Notes under the pieces: model-generated
Databases searched by the model: none
Seen by the model: the letters and a program-made list of their open reading frames with translations, nothing else
Told to the model about the DNA's origin: nothing
Position numbers and translations under genes: made by a program
Shown: in pieces, positions 50,253 through 64,000 of the stretch
How the letters are laid out: every line of letters starts with the position of its first letter
Numbering within the stretch: position 1 is the first letter of the stretch
Source of the DNA: Talpa occidentalis
Lineage: Eukaryota > Chordata > Mammalia > Eulipotyphla > Talpidae
NCBI RefSeq assembly: GCF_014898055.3
Contig: NW_023601104.1
Location: forward strand, 78,847,106-78,911,105
Length of the DNA: 64,000 bases
Reading direction: 5' to 3'

Positions 50253-50826
50253 TCAGTTAAGTATTGTAAATGGTATGCTAAATATTTTGCCTGTTTCTTT
50301 TTGGATGACAATTACCATTAAAATTTTAGGGATGGGTTAGAATAGGACATGATCTCCAAAGGATTTCTAGGACTGATTTTCCCAGAGACATGCCAAAGAC
50401 TGTCAGGGAAAAACAGAGGTAAAGATCCCTAAAAATAAACTCAAGGAAAATTTTAGGGCAGGGCTTTAGTTCATGTCAGTCTTGAATCTGGTCTGACTTT
50501 TACAGGGTCCTATAGTTGAAACCTCAAAAAAAAGTAAATGTATTCAACATGTGGATACCTTCTTAGAACTTACACCTAATTTTGTTGGCAGGGACAGTCT
50601 TAGCTCTTTGCCTTAAGTTTGAAGAGACCTAGCCTGGCGATCCTTAACTAAAAATTAAAAAGAGGAAAATAATCTTTAATTTCCCAGGCAAGGAACTTCT
50701 GAGAAGCTGTGATCATCCCCTTGCCTATACTCTAACCCATTCCTAGAGAGATTCAGGAGATCATCTATACTGATATGTGGGAAGGGATTTTAGGTTGAAG
50801 GGCTGGAACTACTCCTTCTGTAATAC

Positions 50827-50896
50827 CTCGAATGGCAACAGCCTTGATTTTCCAGTAAGGATCTGTCTGTATCAGATTCTGAAGGCATTCAAGGAC
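50827..50896 (-). CDS. HEATR4: HEATR4 exon (8th visible)
   Basis: 70-bp exon, too short for a simple open-frame search. Acceptor CATCCCAG ends at 50897; donor GAG/GTATTA at 50827/50826. Phase 0 in, phase 1 out. Peptide VLECLQNLIQTDPYWKIKAV is one HEAT unit. It joins the 51445 exon (phase 0) and the 50173 exon (phase 1) exactly. Confidence 0.9.
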
Positions 50897-51402
50897 CTGG
50901 GATGGATAAAAGGCAGTGTTGACGGGAGAGAACCAGAGCAAGAATGAACTAGAGATAGTGACCCCTCCTGTCTCTAAAATGTGCTGTAACTGAAAAATAA
51001 CCTATCAATTCTAGTAACAAGTGAGCTGGAACCTGGAATACTAGCATGCACATGTAGTATATTAGCTGAATTATATCTGTAGATTGACATTCTCAACTCA
51101 CAGATCTCTGCCTTACAGGCTTATTTTGAACACCTCCATCAAGTTTTCTTCTAATAACTGGGGGTTATAACTCAATTTATGGAGTTGATCTTAAAGCCCA
51201 CCAGCTTCCATGTAATGGGAAGCTAGTTGGCTGAGGTGAGAAAGGATTCAGAAGTGTAGTCTACAGTGAAGCCTGAGCTGGCTGGGAATTTAATGTGGTC
51301 CTAACTGATATGTCTGGCTTATATCCCTCTCCTTCCTGGTCCTGATAGCTCTGTGTCCCCTTAGGATAGTGAGAGTATGATACACAATAATATTGCCCTC
51401 TA

Positions 51403-51693
<291 letters not shown>

Positions 51694-52037
51694 TCAGGAT
51701 AAAATCCAGCCTCTACAGGCTTTCCATCTGTTCCCATCCTTTACTAGTTAGTCTTATGCTCATTAGATTAGGTTTCACTGGGTAGAGTCCTCAGATATCT
51801 TACTTACTTGAATCCCTATTACCTAGTATATGTTAGGCACTAAGTTGAATGACTAAATAAACGGAACTTTCAACATGTTCCTCGTGCCATAGTCAAGTTC
51901 TCCACTGCCCTCACTTGTACCATGCTTATTTGTGCATTTGGCTCCCAGCCTGGAATCTCTTCTTCTCTGTCCCTGTATGGTCTTACATCCTCATGAAACT
52001 TGACCTCAATAGGTGTTTGTTACTTTTTTTTTTTTTT

Positions 52038-52303
52038 AAAGATTTATTTATTTATACAAGCACTGGGTACAGTCAGAAGCGTGGGAAGGTGAGAGAATTC
52101 ACCAGAGCCACAGCCAGGAGCAGAGCAGGCAGAAGGACCAAAGTACACTGCTGAGGGGAGCAGTGGGCGGCAGGAGAGGTCTGCACGCCATGTGGGACCC
52201 TCCTCCGGTGGCCATGGAGCAGCCAGGGATCGAACTGGTGCTGCAGAGGCTGTGGGCAGCTTTGCAACCCAGCGCTCAACCGCTGCGCCACCGGGGAGGC
52301 CCC
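52038..52303 (-). mobile_element. tRNA-derived SINE, younger type
   Basis: Minus-strand copy in the HEATR4 intron, in sense with the gene, ending 53 bp from the donor of the exon at 52356. Duplication not resolved. Confidence 0.93.
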
Positions 52304-52354
52304 CCCTGAACATATTTAACGACAGAAAAGTTTCCCTTTGTTAATTAGGTCTTA

Positions 52355-52685
<331 letters not shown>

Positions 52686-52762
52686 GCTCATACTTTAAAG
52701 TATGATACTACGTTGGGGCTAATGTAATCTGTACTTGAGAGACTTAAAATTTTAAGGTATAG

Positions 52763-52830
52763 ATTAATAGAATGACCAATTCATCCCAGTTTGCCTGGAA
52801 TTTTCCTGAGTTAAGTACTAACAGTTTGTC
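52763..52830 (+). repeat. Dispersed repeat, copy 1 of 2
   Basis: The text TAGATTAATAG, GACCAATTCATCCCAGTTTG and TTTTCCTGAGTT recurs at 54405-54473. Probably a MER-type DNA transposon. Confidence 0.6.
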
Positions 52831-53289
52831 CATGTCCTGGGCAAATAGGACAGTTCACCCCTCTATATATTAGTACTTCTGTCATAGGGGAAGGAACAAA
52901 GATTATTATCACTCTAGTTGATGATTGTATAATTATGGCCAAGCTATTCTCCCTACCAGAAAAATCTCCTTCTTTCCCTACTTGAGTACCTGATGTTTTC
53001 CGACTTATTTTTTAGACTTTGGCTCAAAAAGCATCTCCTCAGTGAACTCTCCTCTGCCATCTGTAAACATAGGAAATCCCCATAAAACCTCACTGCTGCT
53101 TCTGATATAGCTATTTATACCATTTACAATGAGAAGGCAATGGTAGCACAGTGCCTAGCATCTAGCACGTGGTGAGAAACTGCTTGCTTACTAAATGAAA
53201 GAACTGATAGACATACTGCCTTTCATCCCCCACCCCCAGTTACATTGTGATGTAACTGACAAAGATCAATAGATAAGGGATACAGCAGG

Positions 53290-53590
53290 ATTTAACCTAC
53301 ATATATCATGAAATGGTTATAGCAGTAAGTTTAACATCCATCATGTCATAGATATTATTAAAAAAAAAAAAAAGAAAACAATGGTTTTCTCCATGATAAG
53401 AACTCTTAGGATCTATTCTCTTACCAATTTTCATATTTATCATGTAGTAGTGTTAACTATAATCACTGTGTTGTATATTACCCTGGCACTTAATTCATCT
53501 TATAAGTGGAAGATATACTGCCTTTCCTAATTCCAGCAGTCTGACGTGAAGTTCTCATCTTTACCCTATCTCCTTCCTCTAAATATCATT
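53290..53590 (+). mobile_element. Old L1 3' UTR fragment
   Basis: TTATCATGTAGTAGTGTTAACTATAATCACTGTGTTGTATATTA-like order (seen 53438-53480) is the classic text of older mammalian L1 3' UTRs. Confidence 0.55.
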
Positions 53591-53639
53591 TTACTTTCAA
53601 CTGACAATCTTGAGTGACAAGTACTAAGAAGATAAATGT

Positions 53640-53757
53640 GCGAATGAATTGGATATGGTTAAAATGCAGATTCTGGTTGAGTTGACTTGAGGTGAGATTT
53701 TGTACTTTACAAGCTCCCCAGTGATGCTTGTGCTGCTGATCCCAGACTTCAGCAGCG
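53640..53757 (+). repeat. MER5A-like remnant
   Basis: AAATGCAGATTCTGGTTGAG and ACAAGCTCCCCAGTGATGCT match the right half of MER5A. Confidence 0.65.
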
Positions 53758-54404
53758 GGGAACTAACTTCCTATTGCAGTTGCCAAATTAAGCCACCTCA
53801 AAAAGCCTGCAGATGAGGATACTTAATAGCTAGATTATGTGCTTCCCACATTTGAATGTAAGGCTCAAAAATGGGGGGTGTTCACTACTGGCAGTGTTCT
53901 AAACCATCCTGGAGGAAGTGTTACAAGGAAAGGATATGGTGGCACATAAAAAGGGAAAATCCCATTTGGATAGCTGAAGGTGATATAAAAATAATGGCAA
54001 AAAAGAAGTCAGACAAAAGTCTAAATGGTCAGGTTCCTCTTGCTTGGAAGCCCTTCTTCAGTACTATCCAAGTCTTGCGCAGTTCATAGTCCTTTGCAAA
54101 ATTTTAACTGATAAATTTGGTTTACGGTTTACTCTAATCTCTGAAAAGTTTTGAGAGATTACCTTAAATTATTGCTTGTTTTGAATTATTTGTGTATGTT
54201 GGTCTTGTTACTCTGTGAAGGTTTTTTGAAAGTAGGGTCTGTGTTTTATGCTTTCTCCCCGTGTGTGCTGAACACTTAGGGAGAGCCAGCATAGACTCCA
54301 GTGAAGTTGGGTTGTTGGTTGTTGGGGCTTCTCAAACTATCTGTGATGAAAGACCAATTTGAAGGTGGCCGTGGGGAGTGTTACTGATACTTTTATAAAA
54401 CTGC

Positions 54405-54473
54405 AAGGTGGTAGATTAATAGGGTGACCAATTCATCCCAGTTTGCCTGGAGTTTTCCTGAGTTTAGGACTAA
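54405..54473 (+). repeat. Dispersed repeat, copy 2 of 2
   Basis: Second copy of the 52763 repeat, about 90% identical by eye and in the same orientation, 1.64 kb apart. Confidence 0.6.
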
Positions 54474-54746
54474 CTGAAGTACATTGATGCTGAGGCCATG
54501 TCAAATCACTATAATAGTGTCTAAATGCTTTTTTTTGCTTATTTCATTGTGGGTGGGTTGTAAACAGTTTGTGGACTGCCACCACATTGAGAAACAGCAC
54601 CTTAAGTTAGAAACACATGTTGGCATTTGAAAATAATTCTGGGTTAGGGGTAAGAGGTAACAATGTGGGGACAGAGGTCTTTTTGGTTAGATGGTATTCT
54701 AGATTGCAGCAGACAGTGAAAGTGTTTCCCAGCCCGGTGTTGATTA

Positions 54747-54908
<162 letters not shown>

Positions 54909-55310
54909 TTAGATATTCATGATCATTTTTAGAGATATTGGAACATTGAAGAAATTACATCCTAGCATGGCATCCAGCATAATTAATGTCATAAATACAT
55001 GAGATGCTTACCCTAGGAAAGAGTCGGTTTATCAGATATGGATTACTCTTCCATCTGACTTCTGGGATTATAAATCAAGGACCAAAATACAGATTTAGTA
55101 ATCAAAACAAAACTTTCGGGGCCTTCTCTTCTTGACTTTATTTTTACTCCCAAAAGATTTGTATATGCCTCAGATCTGTGAGTTTCATGTTTCTACTGAA
55201 AATAAACACCATTGTAGGTCCCTGCAGTTTTCAATAATAAACATCTAGCAAAAGTAAATTTTACATGTCATAACTATTCTTGCATACACAGTTAAAAAAC
55301 TTTTGTAACC

Positions 55311-55427
55311 GGGCCTCCCCTGGTGGTGCAGCGGTTGAGCGCTGGACTGCGAGGCTGCCCACAGCCTCTGCAGCGCCCGTTCGTTCCCCGGCCACCGGCG
55401 AGGGTCCCACAAAAAAAAAAAAAAAAA
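55311..55427 (+). mobile_element. Short SINE: tRNA-like head only, then poly-A
   Basis: Has the ~100-bp tRNA-related head with A and B boxes and stops after GAGGGTCCCAC, directly followed by a 17-A tail. Flanked by TTTTGTAACC at 55301-55310 and 55428-55437. The normal ~170-bp body is absent. Confidence 0.92.
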
Positions 55428-55588
55428 TTTTGTAACCTATTCTGTGCACCTTTCTCTCAGCTAGCTGTTGTCACTTTCTTCCTATATATACCTCTATACC
55501 ATTTCACTTACACTGAGTCCACTTATCTATGCTTGACACCATCCCACCCAACTACTTGCATTTTTGATTCCTACATGCACTGACTTCA

Positions 55589-56136
<548 letters not shown>

Positions 56137-56409
56137 GGGCCTCCCTGGTGGCGCAGCGGGTTGAACACAGTGCTGTGAAGCTGTCCGCAGCCTCTGCAGT
56201 GCCACTTCAATTCCCGGCCAGGCAGGAAGATTCCCACATGGCGAGGCAGACCTCTCCTGTCTCACCTGCTGCTCCCCTCAGCAGTGTACTTTTGTCCTTC
56301 TGCCTGTTTTGCTTCCTGCTCTGTCTCTGGTGAATTCTCTCACCCTCCCACGCCTCTGGCCTGTACCTCAGTGCTTGTATAAAAAAAAAATAAATCTTTA
56401 AAAAAAAAA
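56137..56409 (+). mobile_element. tRNA-derived SINE, right unit of a tandem pair
   Basis: Begins right after the 24-A run of the first unit, same orientation. Very similar in subtype (GGTTGAGCACAG / GGTTGAACACAG). Confidence 0.93.
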
Positions 56410-57098
56410 AAAGTGGTAATCTGTTGTTCCCAGAAAAGTCTTTGGGTTAGTACACAAGACTGCTACCTGCTTGATATCTCACTTTCTTGTACCCCTCTCA
56501 GTCTAGAAATCCAATCCTGTATTTAAACAGATTATATCAAGGCTTTAAAATAGAAACTGAAAAATCTTAACATGAGAAGTCAAATCCTAAAAGACTCATG
56601 TTGGGTGTTAGAGCAGTAAGGCTCTTCTGGTCTGGCTGAGAGATAAAGCTGTTCTTCCCTCTAGATACTGGGAAGACTGGAATGGAGGCTTTTGTTGTTT
56701 CTCCCCTCCTAGAGGGGAACAATTAGGCACATTGGGCTTATCACCTGACAGAACATTTTTGATTGCATTATTCCAGCAATACATGTGAATAATGCCTAGA
56801 AGTAAATGTGCAAAAATGTGTGTTCAGAGGTGATTCTTTCATTTCAAAAAGTACTCTTTAATATTGTTACATTATCTTTTCAATTTATTGAAAGTTGTGT
56901 GAAAGAGGGTCAAATGCACAGGTACCATTTGGTGGCATGTACCTAATTTGTAACACTACCTCAGAAGAAAGCTGTTCTAATAAACCAAAACTCAGCACAG
57001 GAGATATCACAGGGCATGAGAGGGAAGGATTAGGAAAAGCTGATGGTGAGATGCCCTCTCTTTACCCCCTATTTCCAGATTAGAATTATCAGGGAGTT

Positions 57099-57395
57099 GG
57101 GCCTCCCCGGTGGCGCAGCGGTTGAGCGCTGGGTTGCGAAGCTGCCTGCTGCCTCTGTGGCGCCGGTTCAATCCCCGGCTGCTCCCCGGCCACCGGAGGA
57201 GGGTCCCACATGGCACGCAGACCTCTCCTGCCGCCCGCTGATCCCCTCAGCAGTGTACTTCGGTCCTTCTGCCTGCTCTGGCTCTGGTGAATTCTCTCAC
57301 CCTCCCGCGCTTCTCACTGTACCCAGTGCATGTATAAACAAACAAACAAACAAATAAATAAATAAAACATGCCTCTATTTAAAAAAAAAAAAAAA
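57099..57395 (+). mobile_element. tRNA-derived SINE abutting a HEATR4 splice donor
   Basis: Exact 17-bp duplication AGAATTATCAGGGAGTT at 57082-57098 and 57396-57412. The right copy ends exactly where the donor GTGAGT (57418-57413, minus) ends. 3' tail is the rare ATGCCTCTATTTAAAA type. Confidence 0.96.
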
Positions 57396-57413
57396 AGAAT
57401 TATCAGGGAGTTA

Positions 57414-59580
<2,167 letters not shown>

Positions 59581-59597
59581 TCAAAAGATTGCAGACT

Positions 59598-59904
59598 GGG
59601 CCTCCCCGGTGGCGCAGCGGTTGAGCGCTGGGTTGCGAAGCTCCCCGCGACCTCCACGGCGCTGGTTCAATCCCCGGCTGCTCCCTGGTCACCGGAGGAG
59701 GGTCCCACATGGTGCTCAGACCTCTCCTGCCGCCCGCTGCTCCCCTCAGCAGTGTGCTTCAGTCCTTCTGCCTGCTCTGCTCCCCGCTCTGGCTCTGGTG
59801 AATTCTCTCACCCTCCCGCACTTCTGACTGTACCCAGTGCTTGTATAAACAAACAAACAAATAAATAAATAAATAAAATACGTGCCTCTTTAAAAAAAAA
59901 AAAA
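59598..59904 (+). mobile_element. tRNA-derived SINE with GTGCCTCTTT 3' tail variant
   Basis: Exact 15-bp duplication AAAAGATTGCAGACT at 59583-59597 and 59905-59919. Tail shared with 11301 and 57099. Confidence 0.95.
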
Positions 59905-60427
59905 AAAAGATTGCAGACTATTGGAAAAAATGGCCAACTCTTCACATTCACAAAGCTAGGGAAAACTAAAACTGAACAAAATTAGTGTCAATAAAAACAA
60001 AACTTCTGATTTCACTTATGAATGCATAAAACAAAATATTAACAGGTAACACATTCAGAGTAACAAAAGGATAATATCTGGCAATCCATTAAGATTTACT
60101 GTAAGAATTTAACAACAAAATTCATCATATACACAAATCACAGGAAAAACTAGAAAGTATGATTTAATTCAACACTCATCTTTGTAATAAATAGAAAACC
60201 CACCTATATGTTGGCACTTGTTTGTAAACTCAGAGAGAGATGTGAAATGCCAAATTGTAAACATTGATTACCCAAGGAAGGTAGCAACGGGTGGGGTTGG
60301 ACCTGGGAAATGAGGTGGATAGAGGTAGTTACCTCTATGTATTCTTTTGTGTTGACTAATAATGACATTTTTTCTTTTGTAATTTAAAAAAGGTGAGATA
60401 TTTATGAGGCAGATTTAGTAGAGTTTA

Positions 60428-60684
60428 TTTTTATTTAAATATTTTTAAAAATTTTTATTTTTATTTTTGCACAGAATTGGGGTGTAGGTCAGAGGTGCAG
60501 GGGGTTAGAGGATTCACCAGAGATAGAAGGGGAGCAGAACAGGCAGATTTACTGAAATACACTGCTGAGGGGAGCAGCTGGAAAGAGAGGAGAGGTCTGC
60601 TGTGCCATAGGTGGGTTAGTTCCCTGGCCAGGACTGAACTCAGGCCTCAGGCTGAACTTAGGCAATAGGGCACCAGGGAGATCC
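60428..60684 (-). mobile_element. tRNA-derived SINE, diverged
   Basis: Diverged minus-strand copy with duplications AGATTTAGTAGAGTTTA (60411-60427) and AGAATTAGTAGAATTTA (60685-60701); the two mismatches suggest an old insertion. Confidence 0.88.
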
Positions 60685-60915
60685 AGAATTAGTAGAATTT
60701 AATTGGTTGTAAGGAGAAAAATGATTTGTCCAGAATGACTGAATCAGAATGATAGATTGTGGGGCTGCTGACTGACATTTGGAATGTGGGGTGGAGTCTG
60801 TGGTAAGGATGAGGAGTTCAGTTTTGAACTTGTTGAATTTGAGATATGCTATCAAAGAAAGGGTAAAGTAGAGTTGGGAGAAGAATGTGTGTGTGTTTGT
60901 TTAAATATAATTTGG

Positions 60916-61158
60916 GGGACCTCTCTGGTGGCCTAGAGGTTAAGTCTCAGCACTGTCACTGCGATGGCCTGTTTGATCCTCAGCCAGGAAGTTAACCTAC
61001 ATATGGCACAGCAGACCTCTCCTGTCTTGCCTGCTGCTCCTCTTAGCAGTGTATTTCAGTCCATCTGCCTCTTCTGCTCTCCACTGTCTCTGATGAATCC
61101 TCTCACCCCCCACACCTCTGGCTTACACCCCAGTCCTTCCACGCAAAAATAAGTAAAT
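60916..61158 (+). mobile_element. tRNA-derived SINE, diverged
   Basis: Copy with a deleted centre of the head (AGAGGTTAAGTCTCAGCACT then TTTGATCCTC). A G/GT-rich run follows at 61171-61187. Confidence 0.85.
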
Positions 61159-61443
61159 ATTTAAATATGTGGGGGGGGGTGTGTGTATAATTTTTGGCTA
61201 TAGTGAAGGAGATCTCTCAATGTGGGATAATATGAACTTCCCTGAAATCTACTGAACAAAGAAAGATGAAATGTAGTTCAAAAAGAACTGATCTAGAAAT
61301 CAAGAATTTTAATCTCAGCATTAAACTGTATATTTAGGCCGGTCTCTGGTTCTTGGTTTCTGGATTTGTAAAATGACCTCAGATAAGATCCAGGGTCCCC
61401 AGCAGTACAAATGTTCTATTTGCTTATATTGTTTACATTCTCA

Positions 61444-61641
<198 letters not shown>

Positions 61642-61894
61642 CTACCTTAAATATCGTGTGTAGGCAGAGAACAAGAAGTCCCCTTCTTCCTACTTCCCTC
61701 TAGCAATTCAAGCAAAACTTTGGCTCACAACAATAAAAGGCCCCGAGGTGGGGTCTTTTGGGAAGTTATTTCTCTGATGACCCATGTACCCTCTTGAGCA
61801 GTTCTCAAACAAAAATTCTCCAAGTCCATTCCTATTAGTCTTTCCTTGCTTAAATAACTTTTCATTGTTACTCTGGAAAATGAAAAGAGCAATA

Positions 61895-62105
61895 AAACAT
61901 AGTGGTTAAAGGTACTTTGTTGTCAGGCATACCTGGTTTGGAATCATAGTTGTTAGCTCTGTGACCTTGGAAAAGTTACCTAATCTCTGAGTTTTAGATT
62001 TCTATTTTGTAAGATGGGAAAAATACTAGAACCTATCATATTGAGTTCCTTTGAGTAATGAGTTAACAAGACACACTTTTTAGCAGAATGTCTAGCAAGA
62101 TAATG
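61895..62105 (+). repeat. MIR element
   Basis: AAACATAGTGGTTAAAGG, TAGCTCTGTGACCTTGGAAA, TTACCTAATCTCTGAG and TTTTGTAAGATGGGAAAAAT match MIR from head to tail. Confidence 0.85.
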
Positions 62106-62492
62106 GTTTAAATATTAAATGATTGTAATTATCACTAGGTTTCTGTACCTTTGATGGCTCTTTGTTTTCCATCTTCATTTCATTGCCAACTTTTCGCTTT
62201 GCAGGTATCAAGTTTTTATTTCAGTATTTATTTCTACCATCTGTAAGTGCTCCCTTGTAGTAGCTTTTACTCAGAGTATCTTTTTCAGTCTTTTTTCCTT
62301 TATATTATCTGGTTTATGTAAAATGGATCACCTCTTTTTCCTGTACTAAATTAATCTCTCTTGTTCTAAAAGCCAGCAACCCTAGAGTCCTCAAATATTG
62401 GAGCTTTCGACAGTCCTGGATATACTTTTACTCTGCCCCAGACACTCAGTGTTCTACTCCCATATATCTGAAGGCAAAAATATAGCTATATG

Positions 62493-62751
62493 GGGCCTCC
62501 CCAGTGGCGCAGAGGGTTGAGCGCAGCGCCGTGAAGCTGTCCGCAGCCTCTGCAGCACTGGTTCGATTCCCAGCCAGCTGGGGAGATACCCACATGGCGC
62601 AGCAGACCTCTCCTGTCTCGCCCGCTGCTCCCCTCGGCAGTGTATTTCGGTCCGTCTGCCTGTTCTGTTCCCCACTCTGTTTCTGGTGAATCCTCTACTC
62701 TCCCGCGCCTCTGGCCTGTACCCCAGCTCTTGTATAAATAAATCTTTTTTA
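62493..62751 (+). mobile_element. tRNA-derived SINE
   Basis: Duplication AAAATATAGCTATAT / AAAATATAGCTGTAT on the two sides (62477 and 62754). Confidence 0.94.
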
Positions 62752-63218
62752 AAAAATATAGCTGTATGATAGCACAGCTACGTGACAATCCCAGCCTGAT
62801 CAGGGAATTTTGGGAAGGGGTTATTTATGCCACTACAAATGTAGCTGTTCAGCCAACTACAATTTCCATTGCTTGGGCAGCGTATTTTGTCATTTCATTT
62901 AATTAGCATAAGGTTTCAGCAGCTGGTAAGATGAGGGCTCCTTTCTATGAAGAGTCTCAGTGTAGTGAGTTTCCACTAATTTAAGTAAAATCCACCTGAG
63001 CAAAAAGCAGCCAGACACATTTCAACTAACATTCATCTAACATTTTGTGAAAGACTCTCCTGCCTACCCCGCTGCTCCCCTCTTTTGTGAGGCAACCGAA
63101 TTTTTATGTTTCACGAAGGAGGGATGGATACTTAAAGATGGAGAAACACTAGTCCAAGATGAGAGCCTCCCCCAACACAAATACCCACAGAGATCACACT
63201 CACCACTCCACCCCATCA

Positions 63219-63581
<363 letters not shown>

Positions 63582-63816
63582 CTACACGAATTCATGATGA
63601 GGGAGGAGAAAAACTGATACATGAAAAAGCTGTCATAGGTTTAATAAAGATGTAGGCACATAAACATGTTTATATGTAATAGTGCTTGCTCATAAAACTC
63701 AACATTTTATATACTGCAATTTAAAGTAGAATGTAATTGGCCATTCCTAATTTATTAAGTTTTCTTTCTGTTTTTAATTGGGAAGGAGAAATGGTGCTAC
63801 AAAGTGGCTAAATTTT

Positions 63817-64000
63817 GGGCCTCCCCAGTGGTGCAGCTGGTTGAGCACCACTTTGTGAAGTTGTCCGCAGCCTCCACATTACGGGTTTGATTCCTGGCCG
63901 GCCAGGGAGATTCCCATATGGCATGGCAGACCTCTCCTGCCTCCCCCACTGTTCCCCTCAGCAGTGTCCTTGGTCCATCTGCCTGTTCTGCTCCCCACTC
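63817..64000 (+). mobile_element. tRNA-derived SINE, cut by the window end
   Basis: Head and most of the body are visible (GGGCCTCCCCAGTGGTGCAG). The tail lies beyond 64000. Confidence 0.93.

Overview
This is mammalian nuclear DNA. It holds split genes with GT-AG introns, two CpG islands, LINE-1 copies, ancient mammalian MIR, MER5 and MaLR-type repeats, and more than 30 copies of one lineage-specific tRNA-derived SINE. No bacterial, plasmid, phage or CRISPR feature is present. Gene content matches the NUMB - RIOX1 - HEATR4 block (human 14q24.3). The SINE (head GGGCCTCCCTGGTGGCGCAG, tail TATAAATAAATAAATCTTT) and the compact spacing suggest a laurasiatherian mammal, possibly a rhinolophoid bat. 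That species guess rests on memory of the repeat and is weak.

Layout. 1-4858 is an L1 copy, truncated by the window edge, with an open ORF1 remnant and a broken ORF2. 4.9-21 kb is repeat-rich, AT-rich DNA, inferred to be the start of NUMB intron 1. 21.3-22.36 kb is a CpG island with a non-coding first exon on the minus strand (perfect donor at 22092/22091, three CCAAT boxes upstream); position and orientation fit NUMB. 22.4-43.9 kb is intergenic or deep intronic and holds SINEs, simple repeats, an NDUFA4 processed pseudogene (29.2 kb), a 3' L1 fragment inserted in a SINE tail (38.9 kb), a hAT-type element and a MaLR LTR. 43.9-46.5 kb is the intronless RIOX1 gene on the plus strand. 48.4-63.4 kb holds ten minus-strand exons of HEATR4; all nine exon junctions between them agree in reading phase. 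The 5' part of HEATR4 lies beyond 64 kb. Its last coding exon is not securely found.

How the genes relate. NUMB is an endocytic adaptor and Notch antagonist, RIOX1 a nucleolar Fe(II)/2-oxoglutarate ribosomal-protein hydroxylase, and HEATR4 a HEAT-repeat protein of unestablished function. They do not form a pathway. The arrangement of interest is the intronless RIOX1 lying on the opposite strand at the 3' side of HEATR4. SINE insertions have landed within a few bases of HEATR4 splice signals without changing them. I found no undescribed biological system; the notable observations concern SINE biology and splice-site proximity.
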